The notes under the pieces were generated by a model. That model searched no databases and was not told where the DNA came from. It saw only the letters and a list, made by a program, of their open reading frames with translations. A stretch of 64,000 nucleotides of DNA from Bacillota bacterium (GTDB lineage: Bacteria > Bacillota > Clostridia > Peptostreptococcales > Anaerovoracaceae). Positions 8,407 through 18,500 of this stretch are shown piece by piece. The DNA lies in NCBI GenBank assembly GCA_030525285.1, contig JAUNFA010000003.1, forward strand, positions 1 to 64,000, in the 5' to 3' direction. Numbering within the stretch: position 1 is the stretch's first letter; the number at the start of each line of letters is the position of its first letter. Made by a program: the position numbers and the translations under genes.

Positions 8407-9687
8407 ATGGATGCAAACAGAAAAATAGCATACTTGACATTAATCGATGTAGAAACAAAGAAATCATATTCAAACCTTGCACTTAATCACCATATCAAAA
8501 TTGGCAAGCCAGGTAATCCTGCCTTTGTAAGAGAAATCGTATATGGCGTACTTGAGAACAAGATGACATTGGATTACTATATTGATCTTCTCGTTAGAGA
8601 TGGTGTAGACAGCTTGAGAAACCCTGAACTTACAGTTTTGAGAATGGGACTTTACCAGTTGGGATATATGGACTCGGTTCCTGAATATGCTGCAGTTAAC
8701 GAATGTGTTGTTCTGGCGAAGAAATACTGCAGAAGCAAATCAGGCATGATTAACGGTGTACTGAGAGAATATCTTAACAAGAAGATGCAGCTGAGACTTC
8801 CTGACAGAAATGAAGATGAAGTCAGATATCTCTCATTGAAGTATTCTTACGAACCATGGATTGTTGAACTGTGGCTTGATGAATACTCAGTGGATGAAGT
8901 TGAAAAGCTTCTTGCAGCAGGAAACGAAACTCCGCCGATGACAATAAGACTTAACTGGCTTAGAGTTATGAAGGCGGATCTTGTCAAGAATCTTGAAGAA
9001 AGAAACTTTAAGGTTGAAGAAGGAAAGATTGCGCAGAATGCACTTAACGTTAAAGGTAGCAGACTGCTTGAATCAGAAATGTACAATCTGGGAATGTTCA
9101 CACCACAGGATGAAAGCTCAATGCTTGTAGCACAGAAGCTTAATCCTAAACATGGTGACGTTATAATGGATGTATGTGCAGCGCCAGGTGGCAAAACTAC
9201 AGCCATTGCAGAGAGAATGAACAATACAGGAAGAATAATTGCTTCTGACGTATATCCAAGAAAGCTTGACCTTATCGAAAAGGAAGCTACAAGACTTGGA
9301 ATCACCAATATTGAGACACGTTCATGGGATGCGGCAAGAATTGATTCATCAATGGTTCGCAAGGCTGATGGTGTGCTTGTTGATGCTCCGTGCTCCGGAC
9401 TTGGTGTAGTCAGAAGAAAACCTGAAATAAAATACAAGAAGTATACATCCGAGATGGAGATGCTCCCAATGAAGCAGGCTGCAATTTTGTCAGCTTCATC
9501 ATCATATGTTAAACCGGGCGGCACTCTGGTATACAGTACATGTACAATAAACAAGAGAGAAAATGAGGATATCGTAGATGCTTTCCTCAAGAAAAACGCT
9601 GACTTTAAGAAGGTAGAGCAGATTCAGCTGTTACCTAGTGTCGATGGTACTGATGGATTCTTCATATGCGTGATGAAGCGACAGTAA
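8407..9687 (+). CDS. rsmB: 16S rRNA (cytosine-967 C5) methyltransferase RsmB
   Basis: The 426-residue protein has an N-terminal NusB-like domain (about 1-130) and a SAM-dependent methyltransferase domain. The SAM loop is VCAAPGGKTT near residue 257. DAPCSGLGVVRRKPE near 328 and YSTCTINKREN near 378 carry the two cysteines of the m5C mechanism. In the usual Firmicutes order rlmN follows; here stp follows directly. Confidence 0.94.
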   Translation: MDANRKIAYLTLIDVETKKSYSNLALNHHIKIGKPGNPAFVREIVYGVLENKMTLDYYIDLLVRDGVDSLRNPELTVLRMGLYQLGYMDSVPEYAAVNECVVLAKKYCRSKSGMINGVLREYLNKKMQLRLPDRNEDEVRYLSLKYSYEPWIVELWLDEYSVDEVEKLLAAGNETPPMTIRLNWLRVMKADLVKNLEERNFKVEEGKIAQNALNVKGSRLLESEMYNLGMFTPQDESSMLVAQKLNPKHGDVIMDVCAAPGGKTTAIAERMNNTGRIIASDVYPRKLDLIEKEATRLGITNIETRSWDAARIDSSMVRKADGVLVDAPCSGLGVVRRKPEIKYKKYTSEMEMLPMKQAAILSASSSYVKPGGTLVYSTCTINKRENEDIVDAFLKKNADFKKVEQIQLLPSVDGTDGFFICVMKRQ

Positions 9688-9711
9688 CATGGGCAGAAAG
9701 GCTTATTAAAT

Positions 9712-10440
9712 ATGGCTCAAATTGGATTTAAGTGCGACAGAGGTGTTGTTCGCAAGAACAACGAAGACGCATGCTTTGTAATCCCAAGCGACGATGTGTA
9801 TATAGTTGCAGACGGAGTCGGAGGGAACAGCTCCGGCGAAGTGGCAAGTCGTACTGCTGTAAGTGAGATAGCACTCATGGTTAATGACATGAATATGAAG
9901 CAGCTTAAATCAGCAGAGGAGATATTCGGATTCTTCGATAAGGTGATATCTTCTGTCAACGAGAAGATATACAAAATGGGTCGGAGCGATCGGGCTTATC
10001 GTGGAATGGCTACCACAGTCGTTATAGCATATCTGCGCAACGGCAGCGCATATATTGCCAATGTGGGAGACAGCAGGGCATATCTTTTAAGAGATAAAGA
10101 AATAAAGAGAGTAACCACCGATCACACTTACGTTAACGAACTTGTGACAAAAGGTGTGATAACTGAAGCGGAGGCGGAAACTCATGAACAGCGCAATGTT
10201 ATAACGAGAGCGCTGGGAGCAGAACCGAAGGTTAAACCTGATTTTTATAAATTCAGGGTATTCAAGGAGGATGTAATCATGCTGTGCTCCGATGGACTGT
10301 ATGGGGAAGTATCAGAGAAGGATATTGTTGAAATCATATTGCTTTCGGATGACATGAATGATGCTTCACACAATCTGGTGGCGAAAGCATGCCATGAAGG
10401 CGGAAGAGACAACATCACTGTTGTATGTTTGAAAATTTAG
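9712..10440 (+). CDS. stp: PP2C-family protein serine/threonine phosphatase (Stp/PrpC)
   Basis: Metal-dependent phosphatase that reverses PrkC phosphorylation. The 242 residues contain the PP2C metal motifs in order: NNEDA near residue 16, VADGVGGN near 32, MATTVV near 98, VGDSRAYLLRD near 113, CSDGLYGEV near 192 and GGRDNITVV near 228. It is encoded 16 bases upstream of the kinase, the normal arrangement, so the pair is co-transcribed. Confidence 0.95.
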   Translation: MAQIGFKCDRGVVRKNNEDACFVIPSDDVYIVADGVGGNSSGEVASRTAVSEIALMVNDMNMKQLKSAEEIFGFFDKVISSVNEKIYKMGRSDRAYRGMATTVVIAYLRNGSAYIANVGDSRAYLLRDKEIKRVTTDHTYVNELVTKGVITEAEAETHEQRNVITRALGAEPKVKPDFYKFRVFKEDVIMLCSDGLYGEVSEKDIVEIILLSDDMNDASHNLVAKACHEGGRDNITVVCLKI

Positions 10441-10456
10441 AGTTGAGGAGGAATAC

Positions 10457-12196
10457 ATGGGCACCAAGGTACTTGCAGGCAGATATGAACTGTTTGAAAG
10501 AATCGGTGAAGGAGGAATGTCCGTTGTATATAAGGCAAAGGACAAACTGCTTAACAGATTCGTTGCAATCAAAATACTCAAGCCTGAGTTTATACATGAC
10601 ACAAAATTTATTGACAGTTTCAGAAGAGAATCCCAGGCAGCAGCAAGCCTTTCGCATCCGAACATCGTCAATATCTACGATGTAGGAAGGGAAGGCAATA
10701 TCCATTACATTGTAATGGAACTCATAGAGGGAAGGACATTAAGCGACTATATCAAAAGCAAGGGCGCAATGTCATATCCTAAGGTGATAACCCTGGCAAA
10801 ACAGATTGCGGCAGCTCTGGCTTTCGCTCATAAGAATCATATAATTCACAGAGACGTTAAGCCTCATAACGTAATGATTACACCTAATGGTACGGCCAAG
10901 ATTACAGACTTTGGTATTGCAAAGGCTGTGAATTCAGCGACCATTGTTGACAATACCGAGGGAATAATAGGTTCAGTTCACTATTTTTCTCCGGAACAGG
11001 CAAGAGGCGGATATGTGGATGAAAAGTCAGACATATATTCTCTGGGAATAGTGATGTATGAAATGCTGACCGGAAGAGTGCCTTTTGATGGTGATAACCC
11101 TGTTAACATAGCATTGATGCACATTAACGGAGAAATTGTACCTCCGTCAAAGCTTGTGCCGGGCGTTCCGCCTGCTCTTGAGCATATTATTCTCAAATGT
11201 ACGGATAAATATCCGGTTAACAGATATGCATCGGCAGATGAACTTATTGAAGCCCTTAACAACCTGGAGTTCGTAGGGAGTGTAGTAGGCAAGTCAGCCA
11301 TTATGGGTAAGAACGGCAGACCTATTGCAGAAACGGATTACAATGAGGGTGCTGATGGGGATGAATACGAATACGATGAAGAAAATGAACCAAAAAAGAA
11401 TCGTAAGTCTTTAGGCAGCAGAAACAAGAAAAAGAAACTCATAATAATAATTGCAGCAGCATTAGCAGCCATAGCTCTTGGCCTTGCAGTCGGATTTGCT
11501 ACAGGACTTCTCGGGGGTAAAATAATAAGCGCACCGACATTTGAAGGAATGACTGTGGAAGAGGCAGAAGTGGCAGCTGCAGGATACGATCTTAAGATTA
11601 AAGTTGGAGACGAGGTTATCAGCGAGGATGTTGAAAAGGGCTGTATAGTTTCTCAGGATCCTGAGGCGGGTTCAGATGTTAAGACGGGAAGCACAATTAC
11701 AGTTAATGTCAGCAAAGGTCTTGGTGACGGAGCAGTTCCAGATCTTGTAGGAAAGAATGAAGATGATTTAAAATCATATCTTGAGGCAGCAGGTTTCAAA
11801 CTGGGTAACGTTACCCACAAAGCCAGCGAGAAACCTAAGGGATATGTATTGAACCAGTCCCCTAAAGCCGGCGAAGAAACAGAAAAGGGCTCAGAAATAG
11901 ATGTTGTTGTAAGTGACGGCTCTAAGGCCAAAGTAGCGGTACCGTCTCTCGTAGGTAAGTCGGAGTCATCAGCAAGAAGTGCACTTTCGCGTGCAGGACT
12001 CAGATGTGGCGGAGTGACTTACGAATACAGCAATTCGTATGGAGCCGGCACTGTAATGTGGCAGCAATATGATGCTAATTCAGAATTGACTAAGGGATCA
12101 TCGGTAAGGATTAAGGTAAGTAAAGGGCCGGAACAGACAAGTCCACCTACACAAAATCCAAATCAGGGCGATGACGAAGATGACGACGATGATTAA
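10457..12196 (+). CDS. prkC: PASTA-domain serine/threonine protein kinase (PrkC/Stk)
   Basis: A membrane kinase that senses cell-wall muropeptides and controls growth and division. The 579 residues comprise a Hanks kinase domain (about 8-275) with glycine loop GEGGMS at 18-23, Lys39, HRDVKPHN at 131-138 and DFG at 151-153. An acidic linker and a Lys-rich stretch precede one membrane helix (about 327-350). Three extracellular PASTA repeats follow (starting near 357, 424 and 495). The C-terminus ends in a run of Asp/Glu. A strong GGAGG precedes the start. The last base overlaps rsgA. Confidence 0.96.
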   Translation: MGTKVLAGRYELFERIGEGGMSVVYKAKDKLLNRFVAIKILKPEFIHDTKFIDSFRRESQAAASLSHPNIVNIYDVGREGNIHYIVMELIEGRTLSDYIKSKGAMSYPKVITLAKQIAAALAFAHKNHIIHRDVKPHNVMITPNGTAKITDFGIAKAVNSATIVDNTEGIIGSVHYFSPEQARGGYVDEKSDIYSLGIVMYEMLTGRVPFDGDNPVNIALMHINGEIVPPSKLVPGVPPALEHIILKCTDKYPVNRYASADELIEALNNLEFVGSVVGKSAIMGKNGRPIAETDYNEGADGDEYEYDEENEPKKNRKSLGSRNKKKKLIIIIAAALAAIALGLAVGFATGLLGGKIISAPTFEGMTVEEAEVAAAGYDLKIKVGDEVISEDVEKGCIVSQDPEAGSDVKTGSTITVNVSKGLGDGAVPDLVGKNEDDLKSYLEAAGFKLGNVTHKASEKPKGYVLNQSPKAGEETEKGSEIDVVVSDGSKAKVAVPSLVGKSESSARSALSRAGLRCGGVTYEYSNSYGAGTVMWQQYDANSELTKGSSVRIKVSKGPEQTSPPTQNPNQGDDEDDDDD

Positions 12197-13107
12197 TGAG
12201 TAGACTATTAGAAGGATTGATTATAAAAGGTATCGCCGGATTTTATTATGTAAAATCCGGCGATGGCATATACAGATGCAAAGCCAGAGGCATATTCAAG
12301 CAGCAGGGAATTAAACTTGCAGTAGGCGACAGGGTAAGTTTCGAAATTATTGAAGGAAACGATGATAACTGGATCACCGAACTTCATTCAAGAAAAAACC
12401 GATTCATACGTCCTTTCATAACCAACGTGGAATGTTTTGTCGTTGTTGTTGCGGCAGCAAGACCGACTCCTGTTTTGGGTATAGTGGATAAACTTACTGT
12501 TATGGCCGAAAAAAATGAAACCGAAGTGGTGATTTGTGTTAATAAGGCAGATCTTGCAGAGGGTGATTCCGGCAGGAACCACAAGGCGCAGAGAGCGATA
12601 TCGGATATTGAGGGAAAATATGCCGGCGTGTATCCTGTGGTAATTCTGAACAGTGAGACTATGGATGGATATGACAGATTGAAGGAACTGATAAAGGGCA
12701 GAATAGTAGCTTTTGCAGGACCTTCAGGTGTAGGCAAATCGACTATTACCAACAATCTCATTCCTCATGCCGAGGCTGAGATAGGCCAGATAAGTGCCAA
12801 AACAGACAGAGGCAAGCACACCACACGACACTCGGAACTTTTCACTGTTGATGATGAAGGTACCATGATATTTGATACGCCAGGCTTTACATCTTTTGAG
12901 CTTCAGGATATTGATGAGGACGAACTTCAGCATTATTATCCTGAAATAATGAAAAAAATGGGAGACTGCAAATACGGTGATTGCAGACATCTGTCAGAAC
13001 CGGGATGTGCAATTGCACGAGCAGTGGAAGAAGGATACATACATCCTTTGAGATATCATTCATACGTTGAACAAATCAAAGAGATACGTAGTAAGAGACA
13101 ATATTAG
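12196..13107 (+). CDS. rsgA: Ribosome small-subunit GTPase RsgA
   Basis: Circularly permuted GTPase that checks 30S maturation. The 303 residues have an N-terminal OB fold, G4 (NKAD near residue 116), then G1 (GPSGVGKST near 176) and G3 (DTPGF near 226), in permuted order. A zinc motif with Cys-x4-Cys-x-His and a later Cys is near 258-273. Its start overlaps the prkC stop (TAATG). Confidence 0.95.
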   Translation: MSRLLEGLIIKGIAGFYYVKSGDGIYRCKARGIFKQQGIKLAVGDRVSFEIIEGNDDNWITELHSRKNRFIRPFITNVECFVVVVAAARPTPVLGIVDKLTVMAEKNETEVVICVNKADLAEGDSGRNHKAQRAISDIEGKYAGVYPVVILNSETMDGYDRLKELIKGRIVAFAGPSGVGKSTITNNLIPHAEAEIGQISAKTDRGKHTTRHSELFTVDDEGTMIFDTPGFTSFELQDIDEDELQHYYPEIMKKMGDCKYGDCRHLSEPGCAIARAVEEGYIHPLRYHSYVEQIKEIRSKRQY

Positions 13108-13127
13108 TTAACAGGACGGAGAAAAAA

Positions 13128-13781
13128 ATGTTTCAACTTGCACCATCAATACTTTCTGCTGATTTCAGCAGACTCGGAGAGGATGTAGCTAAGATAGAAA
13201 AAGGCGGGGCTGATTTAATACATGTGGATGTAATGGACGGTCATTTCGTGCCTAATATCAGTTTCGGAGCTGCGGTGATGAAAAGTCTTAATGGCAAAAC
13301 ATCGTTACCCTATGATGTTCATTTAATGATAGAGAATCCGGACAATTATCTGGAAGACTTCGTTACCGATAATACGGAATACATTACTGTTCATGTGGAG
13401 GCATGCAGACATATACACAGAACTATACAGCATATTAAGAGCACAGGAGTCAAAGCGGCAGTGGCCCTTAATCCGGGGACACCTTTGAGCAGCATCCAGT
13501 GGATACTGGGAGATGTTGACATGGTGCTTCTTATGTCTGTCAATCCGGGTTTTGGAGGACAGAAGTTCATTTCCTCAACTGTTGAGAAAGCAGTTGAACT
13601 TGATGAAATAAGACGTGAGAAAGAGCTTGATTTCAGAATGGAAATTGACGGGGGCATTAAGCTTGACAATGTTAAACAGGTTACAGATGCCGGAATAGAA
13701 ATCGTTGTAGCAGGTTCTTCGGTCTTCGGAGCTGAAGATGTGATAGGACGTGTCGAGGAATTTAAGTCATTGTACAGGTAA
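13128..13781 (+). CDS. rpe: Ribulose-phosphate 3-epimerase
   Basis: Interconverts ribulose-5-phosphate and xylulose-5-phosphate. The 217-residue TIM barrel starts LAPSILSADFSRLGED, with HVDVMDGHFVPN near residue 34 (metal His and Asp), DVHLM near 68, SVNPGFGGQKF near 139, and EIDGGI near 174. Position after rsgA matches the common Firmicutes cluster. Confidence 0.96.
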   Translation: MFQLAPSILSADFSRLGEDVAKIEKGGADLIHVDVMDGHFVPNISFGAAVMKSLNGKTSLPYDVHLMIENPDNYLEDFVTDNTEYITVHVEACRHIHRTIQHIKSTGVKAAVALNPGTPLSSIQWILGDVDMVLLMSVNPGFGGQKFISSTVEKAVELDEIRREKELDFRMEIDGGIKLDNVKQVTDAGIEIVVAGSSVFGAEDVIGRVEEFKSLYR

Positions 13782-13794
13782 TAAAGGAGAGGTC

Positions 13795-14811
13795 ATGAGA
13801 ATAGTACTGGATGGTATGGGCGGAGATAATGCGCCTGTAGAAATTGTCAAGGGTGCTGTGGAAGCAGCAGCGATTATAGATGACGAAATCATTATCGTAG
13901 GACCCGAGGAAGAGATTCAGCGAGAACTGAAGAAAAACAGATATCACGGAGACCAGATCTCAATTGTTAATGCCAGCGATGTGATTACAATGGAAGACAG
14001 CCCTGTTAAGGCAATACGCCGCAAGACAGATTCATCCCTTGTAGTTGCTTTGAACATGATTAAGGAAGGTAAGGGTGACCTGCTGATTTCAGGTGGCAAT
14101 ACGGGAGCACTTGTTGTAGGGTCAAGAATGATACTTGGAAGAATTGATGGTATTGACAGACCGGTTCTCGCAAGTGCGTACATTAACTTTGCAGGGGAAC
14201 CTACCATTATTGTTGACGCAGGCGCAAGCTCCGAATCAAAGACTGTAAACCTTCTTGAATCGGGACTTATGGGCAGCATTTATATGGAAAAGGTGTGGGG
14301 TCGTCCTAATCCGAAGGTAGGACTTGTCAATCTTGGTGTTGAGGAAACCAAGGGTACAAGTGTTACCAAGGAAGCATTCCAGAAGCTTAAGAAGGCGGAT
14401 ATAAATTTTGTTGGAAACATTGAAGGCAGAGAGGTTCCTGTAGGAGCTGCAGATGTTATTGTTTGCGACGGATTCGTTGGAAACGTAATACTTAAGCTGT
14501 CAGAAGGACTTGCCATGAGTATTCTCAGAATGCTCAAAAAAGAATTTATGGCTAACGGCAAAACCAAACTGGCAGGTCTTCTCATGAAAAAACAGATTGA
14601 GGGCATGAAGGAGCAGTTCAACTATGAAGAATACGGCGGAGCGCCTATACTCGGGGTTGACGGTCCGGTTCTCAAGATTCACGGTTCATCAACTTCTGTA
14701 GCTGTAAAGAATGCCATTGTTAAGGGTGTTCCGTATGCAAGCAATAAAGTAGTTGATGTTATCAGACAGGCAATACTTGATCTTCAGGAGGATATAGATA
14801 TAGAAGTATGA
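13795..14811 (+). CDS. plsX: Phosphate acyltransferase PlsX
   Basis: Makes acyl-phosphate from acyl-ACP for phospholipid synthesis, feeding PlsY (encoded at 21288). The 338 residues begin with VLDGMGGDNAP and include SGGNTGALV near 98 and DGFVGN near 222. The ATG at 13795 follows AAAGGAGAGG; longer in-frame readings overlap rpe and lack a site. It overlaps rnc by four bases (ATGA). No acpP lies between plsX and rnc, unlike many Firmicutes. Confidence 0.95.
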   Translation: MRIVLDGMGGDNAPVEIVKGAVEAAAIIDDEIIIVGPEEEIQRELKKNRYHGDQISIVNASDVITMEDSPVKAIRRKTDSSLVVALNMIKEGKGDLLISGGNTGALVVGSRMILGRIDGIDRPVLASAYINFAGEPTIIVDAGASSESKTVNLLESGLMGSIYMEKVWGRPNPKVGLVNLGVEETKGTSVTKEAFQKLKKADINFVGNIEGREVPVGAADVIVCDGFVGNVILKLSEGLAMSILRMLKKEFMANGKTKLAGLLMKKQIEGMKEQFNYEEYGGAPILGVDGPVLKIHGSSTSVAVKNAIVKGVPYASNKVVDVIRQAILDLQEDIDIEV

Positions 14812-15518
14812 GTATAGGTGAAACAGTAAACCTTGTAAATAATATTGAAGAACTTGAAAAAAGAATTGATTACAGGTTCGAGAACAAAACGATACTTGAA
14901 ACGGCGATAACACACAGCTCTTACATTAAAGAGCACTGCAAGGGAGGCAAGAGCAATGAGCGTCTTGAATTCCTTGGAGATGCTTTCTTTGATGCCATTA
15001 TCGGGGAAGAGCTGTTCTCCGTGTTTACTGATAAAGAAGAGGGTTTTCTTTCTCAGTTAAGAGCTGTTCTGGTTTGTGAGGATTCTTTGGCAAAGGCTGC
15101 CACAAGACTTGAAATCGGTGAATTTCTCAAGCTTGGGAAGGGTGAAGCCAAAAATGGCGGTCGACACAGAAAGTCCATACTTGCAGATGCACTGGAGGCC
15201 ATCATGGGTGCTGTATATCTGGATGGCGGATTTGAAGAAGTTAAACGAGTGGTTCTGGGAATCTTTGCAGACGATGTGCGCGACGTGGAAATCGGCAAAA
15301 TCACAAGTGAGGATTACAAGACAAATTTGCAGGAAATTTTGCAGAAAAATGGAAACATTGATATCAAATACGAGGTCATTAAGCAGGAAGGCCCGGATCA
15401 TGACAAGACTTTCACTGTCAGGTTGTTCATAAATGGAGAACCTGAAACTACAGGGGTGGGTAAGAGCAAAAAAAAGGCTGAGCAGAAAGCGGCGAAGCAC
15501 ATGATGGAGAAGTTATAG
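14808..15518 (+). CDS. rnc: Ribonuclease III
   Basis: Double-strand-specific endonuclease for rRNA and mRNA processing. The 236 residues contain the nuclease signature ERLEFLGDAFFD near residue 47 (usually GDSVL) and the second metal site ADALEAIMGAVYLDGG near 127, then a C-terminal dsRNA-binding domain (about 165-236). Coupled to plsX at the start, and its stop directly abuts the smc ATG. Confidence 0.95.
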   Translation: MSIGETVNLVNNIEELEKRIDYRFENKTILETAITHSSYIKEHCKGGKSNERLEFLGDAFFDAIIGEELFSVFTDKEEGFLSQLRAVLVCEDSLAKAATRLEIGEFLKLGKGEAKNGGRHRKSILADALEAIMGAVYLDGGFEEVKRVVLGIFADDVRDVEIGKITSEDYKTNLQEILQKNGNIDIKYEVIKQEGPDHDKTFTVRLFINGEPETTGVGKSKKKAEQKAAKHMMEKL

Positions 15519-18500
15519 ATGTATTTTAAGAAAATCGAAATGCAGGGGTTCAAATCCTTTGCAGATCCGGTAACAGTAGAATTTGATAGAGGAATTACCT
15601 GTGTTGTAGGTCCTAATGGAAGCGGCAAGAGCAACATAAGTGATGCCATAAGATGGGTGCTTGGAGAACAGAGTCCCAAAATGCTCAGAGGAGCCAAAAT
15701 GGACGAGGTTATTTTCGCAGGAACGGCGGGAAGAAAATCCCGTGGGATGGCGGAGGTAACTTTAACCATAGACAATGCAGACAGAAGTCTTGACATAGAT
15801 TATCAGGAAGTTGCAATCACTAGAAGAATGTACAGAACCGGTGAAAGCGAATACTTCATTAACAGAAATCAGTGCAGGCTGAGAGATATCCGTGAACTCA
15901 TAATGGATACAGGGATTGGTGTTGACGGATATTCCATAATCGGACAAGGTAAAATATCCGATATTATCAGCAGCAAAACTGAGAGCAGAAGAGAGATATT
16001 TGAAGAAGCGGCGGGAATCGTAGCATACAGAACGAAGAAGGCTGAATCTGAGAGGAAGTTGGAATCAACTACAGCAAATATGGATCGTGTTCTCGATATC
16101 ATCGCTGAAATTGACAGGAAACTGCCCAACCTCAAGGAGGACAGCATTAAGGCAGAAGAATATCTTAAACTGAGGGAAAGATACAAAGAGCTTGAAATCA
16201 ACATTGTTCTTAAGAATATTGAAAAAATCCAGCTAAATACGGAGTTTGTCAAGGATGAACTCATGGAGCTGGATATGGATATTTCAAATACAGAAGAAAA
16301 CAGCAGAACAAAGGAAGAAAATCTTAAGGAATACAACCGGAAGAATGAAACTCTGGAAAAACTTGCAAATGAAACTCAGCAGAAGCTGATAAGCGTAATT
16401 GACGAGCTCAACACTCTTGTGAACAAGGGTGAACTTGACAAAGAGCGTGTAGCCTATATTGAAAGAACTACAGCGACTTTAAAAGAAGAAATCAAGCTTG
16501 CGGAGGAGAAACTTCAGCGTGAGACTGCCAATCTCACACAGCTTGAATCGTCAAAAAAAGAAGCGGACAAAAGTTTTGTTGAACTGACGGGCAAACTCAA
16601 TGAAGAGGTCGCAGAATATAACGAAATGTCAGAAGAGCTGTCAGCTCTGATGATACAGGTGGATGAATACAGGAACAAGGTTTTTGACAAGTCATCTGAT
16701 ATAAGTGCAGCAAAGGCGGAAATCAGCAGTCTCAAGATGCTGAGAGAAACTCTGGAACGTCGTCAGCAGGCAATTCTTTCACAGAGGGAAACAGGTGATG
16801 GTAGCAACCGGGATATTATTGACAGGTTAAACAAGCTTAAGAGCGAGAGACAGGAACTGGTTGAAGAAATCGAAGATGAAAAAGAAAATCAGGCGGAAGC
16901 TCTGAAGAATATAATATTGAGGAAGGCAGACTGTTCAAGACTGTCATCTGAAGGTGAAAACCTGCGTATTGAACTGGGTCAGATGTCTTCGAGGACAAGA
17001 ACATTACGAGAACTTGACGATAATTATGATGGCTACAATTATGCTGTAAAGTACGTGATGAAATCTGGATTAAGCGGAATACACGGTGTTGTAGCCGATC
17101 TGATTTCAGTGCCAGACGGATACGAAACGGCTATTGAAACAGCTCTCGGCGGTGCAATCCAGAATATCGTATGCGATGATGACAGCAGTGCCAAGAAAGC
17201 TATAAATGCACTTAAAACAAACAAGGCCGGAAGACTTACATTCCTACCTGTAAGTTCCGTTCGCGGAAGCTTCAAAAGGGATGGCAATGCCGAAATGTTA
17301 AAGGGTTTCGTTGGTTTCGGTCCTGAATGCGTCAAGGCGGATTCAAAATACGATGACATTATCGCCAACCTTCTGGGCAGAGTTGTAATTGTAGATACGA
17401 TGGACAATGCAGTAGCCATGTCTAAGAGGATAAAAGGGTATCGTTTCGTTACTTTGGATGGAGAAGTAATAAACGCAAGCGGAGCCATTACCGGAGGAAA
17501 ATACAAAAATAAGACTGCAAATATTCTGGACAGGAAGTCAGAAATAACTGCTCTTGAACAGAAAATGGCCGGTAAAAGGACTGAAGCTGACAAGGTTTCC
17601 AAGGAACTTGAGAAGGTTGAAGAAGAACTTGCTTCCCTGGAGGAGGTATCCAAGGATCAGGATAAAAAAATAAGAGAGCTGACATACGATTTAATTGAGA
17701 AGGACAATGAGATTAAGACCTCTGAGTCATCTCTCAGAGAAATCAAGTCAGACTCAGAACGTCTCGACAAGGAACTTAAGGAGATTGAAGAAGAGAAGAG
17801 GAATTCACTGTCAATGGCAAACGCTCTTGAAGAAAAAATCAGAGAAAGCCAGAGGGAAATGTCTGAGGCAGAGCAGCTTGGCGAAAAGAAACTTGAAGAA
17901 TATAATCGTCTTAAGGACGGTGTGGCAGACATTAATGAAAAAATTACGGCTGCAAGAATCGATGTAAAAAGCTGTGAAGACCGCATGACTCATATTGACG
18001 ATATGCTGGCAATAGCAGGAGAAGCTGTTGCAGAGGCTCGTTCGGATATAGAATCCAGAGAACTTAAAATTACAAAGCTCAAGGAAGAGAAGGAAGGAAT
18101 CACTTTTGGTAAGGAGGACGTGGGAACCCTTATCAACGATAAAGAGAAAGAAAAAACTCACCTTCAGGATTATAGTGCAGAGCTTAACAGTGAGAAGTCG
18201 GAATGCTCCGCCAAAATTGCCGCAGCATCAGCTGAGCGGGAAGAAGCGGCAAAACGCATGGGTGAGCTGCAGGACAAGAAGTATCAGCTTAATATTAAAC
18301 TGGCAAAGAATGAAACTCAGCTTGAAAACTATAAAGAAAAGCTTTGGGAGGATTTCGAAGTATCATATGCTCAGGCCATGGATTTCAGAAGTGAAGAGTT
18401 CGTAATGGGTACTGCCGTTAAAGAAAACAGAAGTATTAAGGCAAGAATCAAAGAGCTTGGAGAAGTCAATGTAGGCGCCATAGAAGAGTACAGGGAAGAG

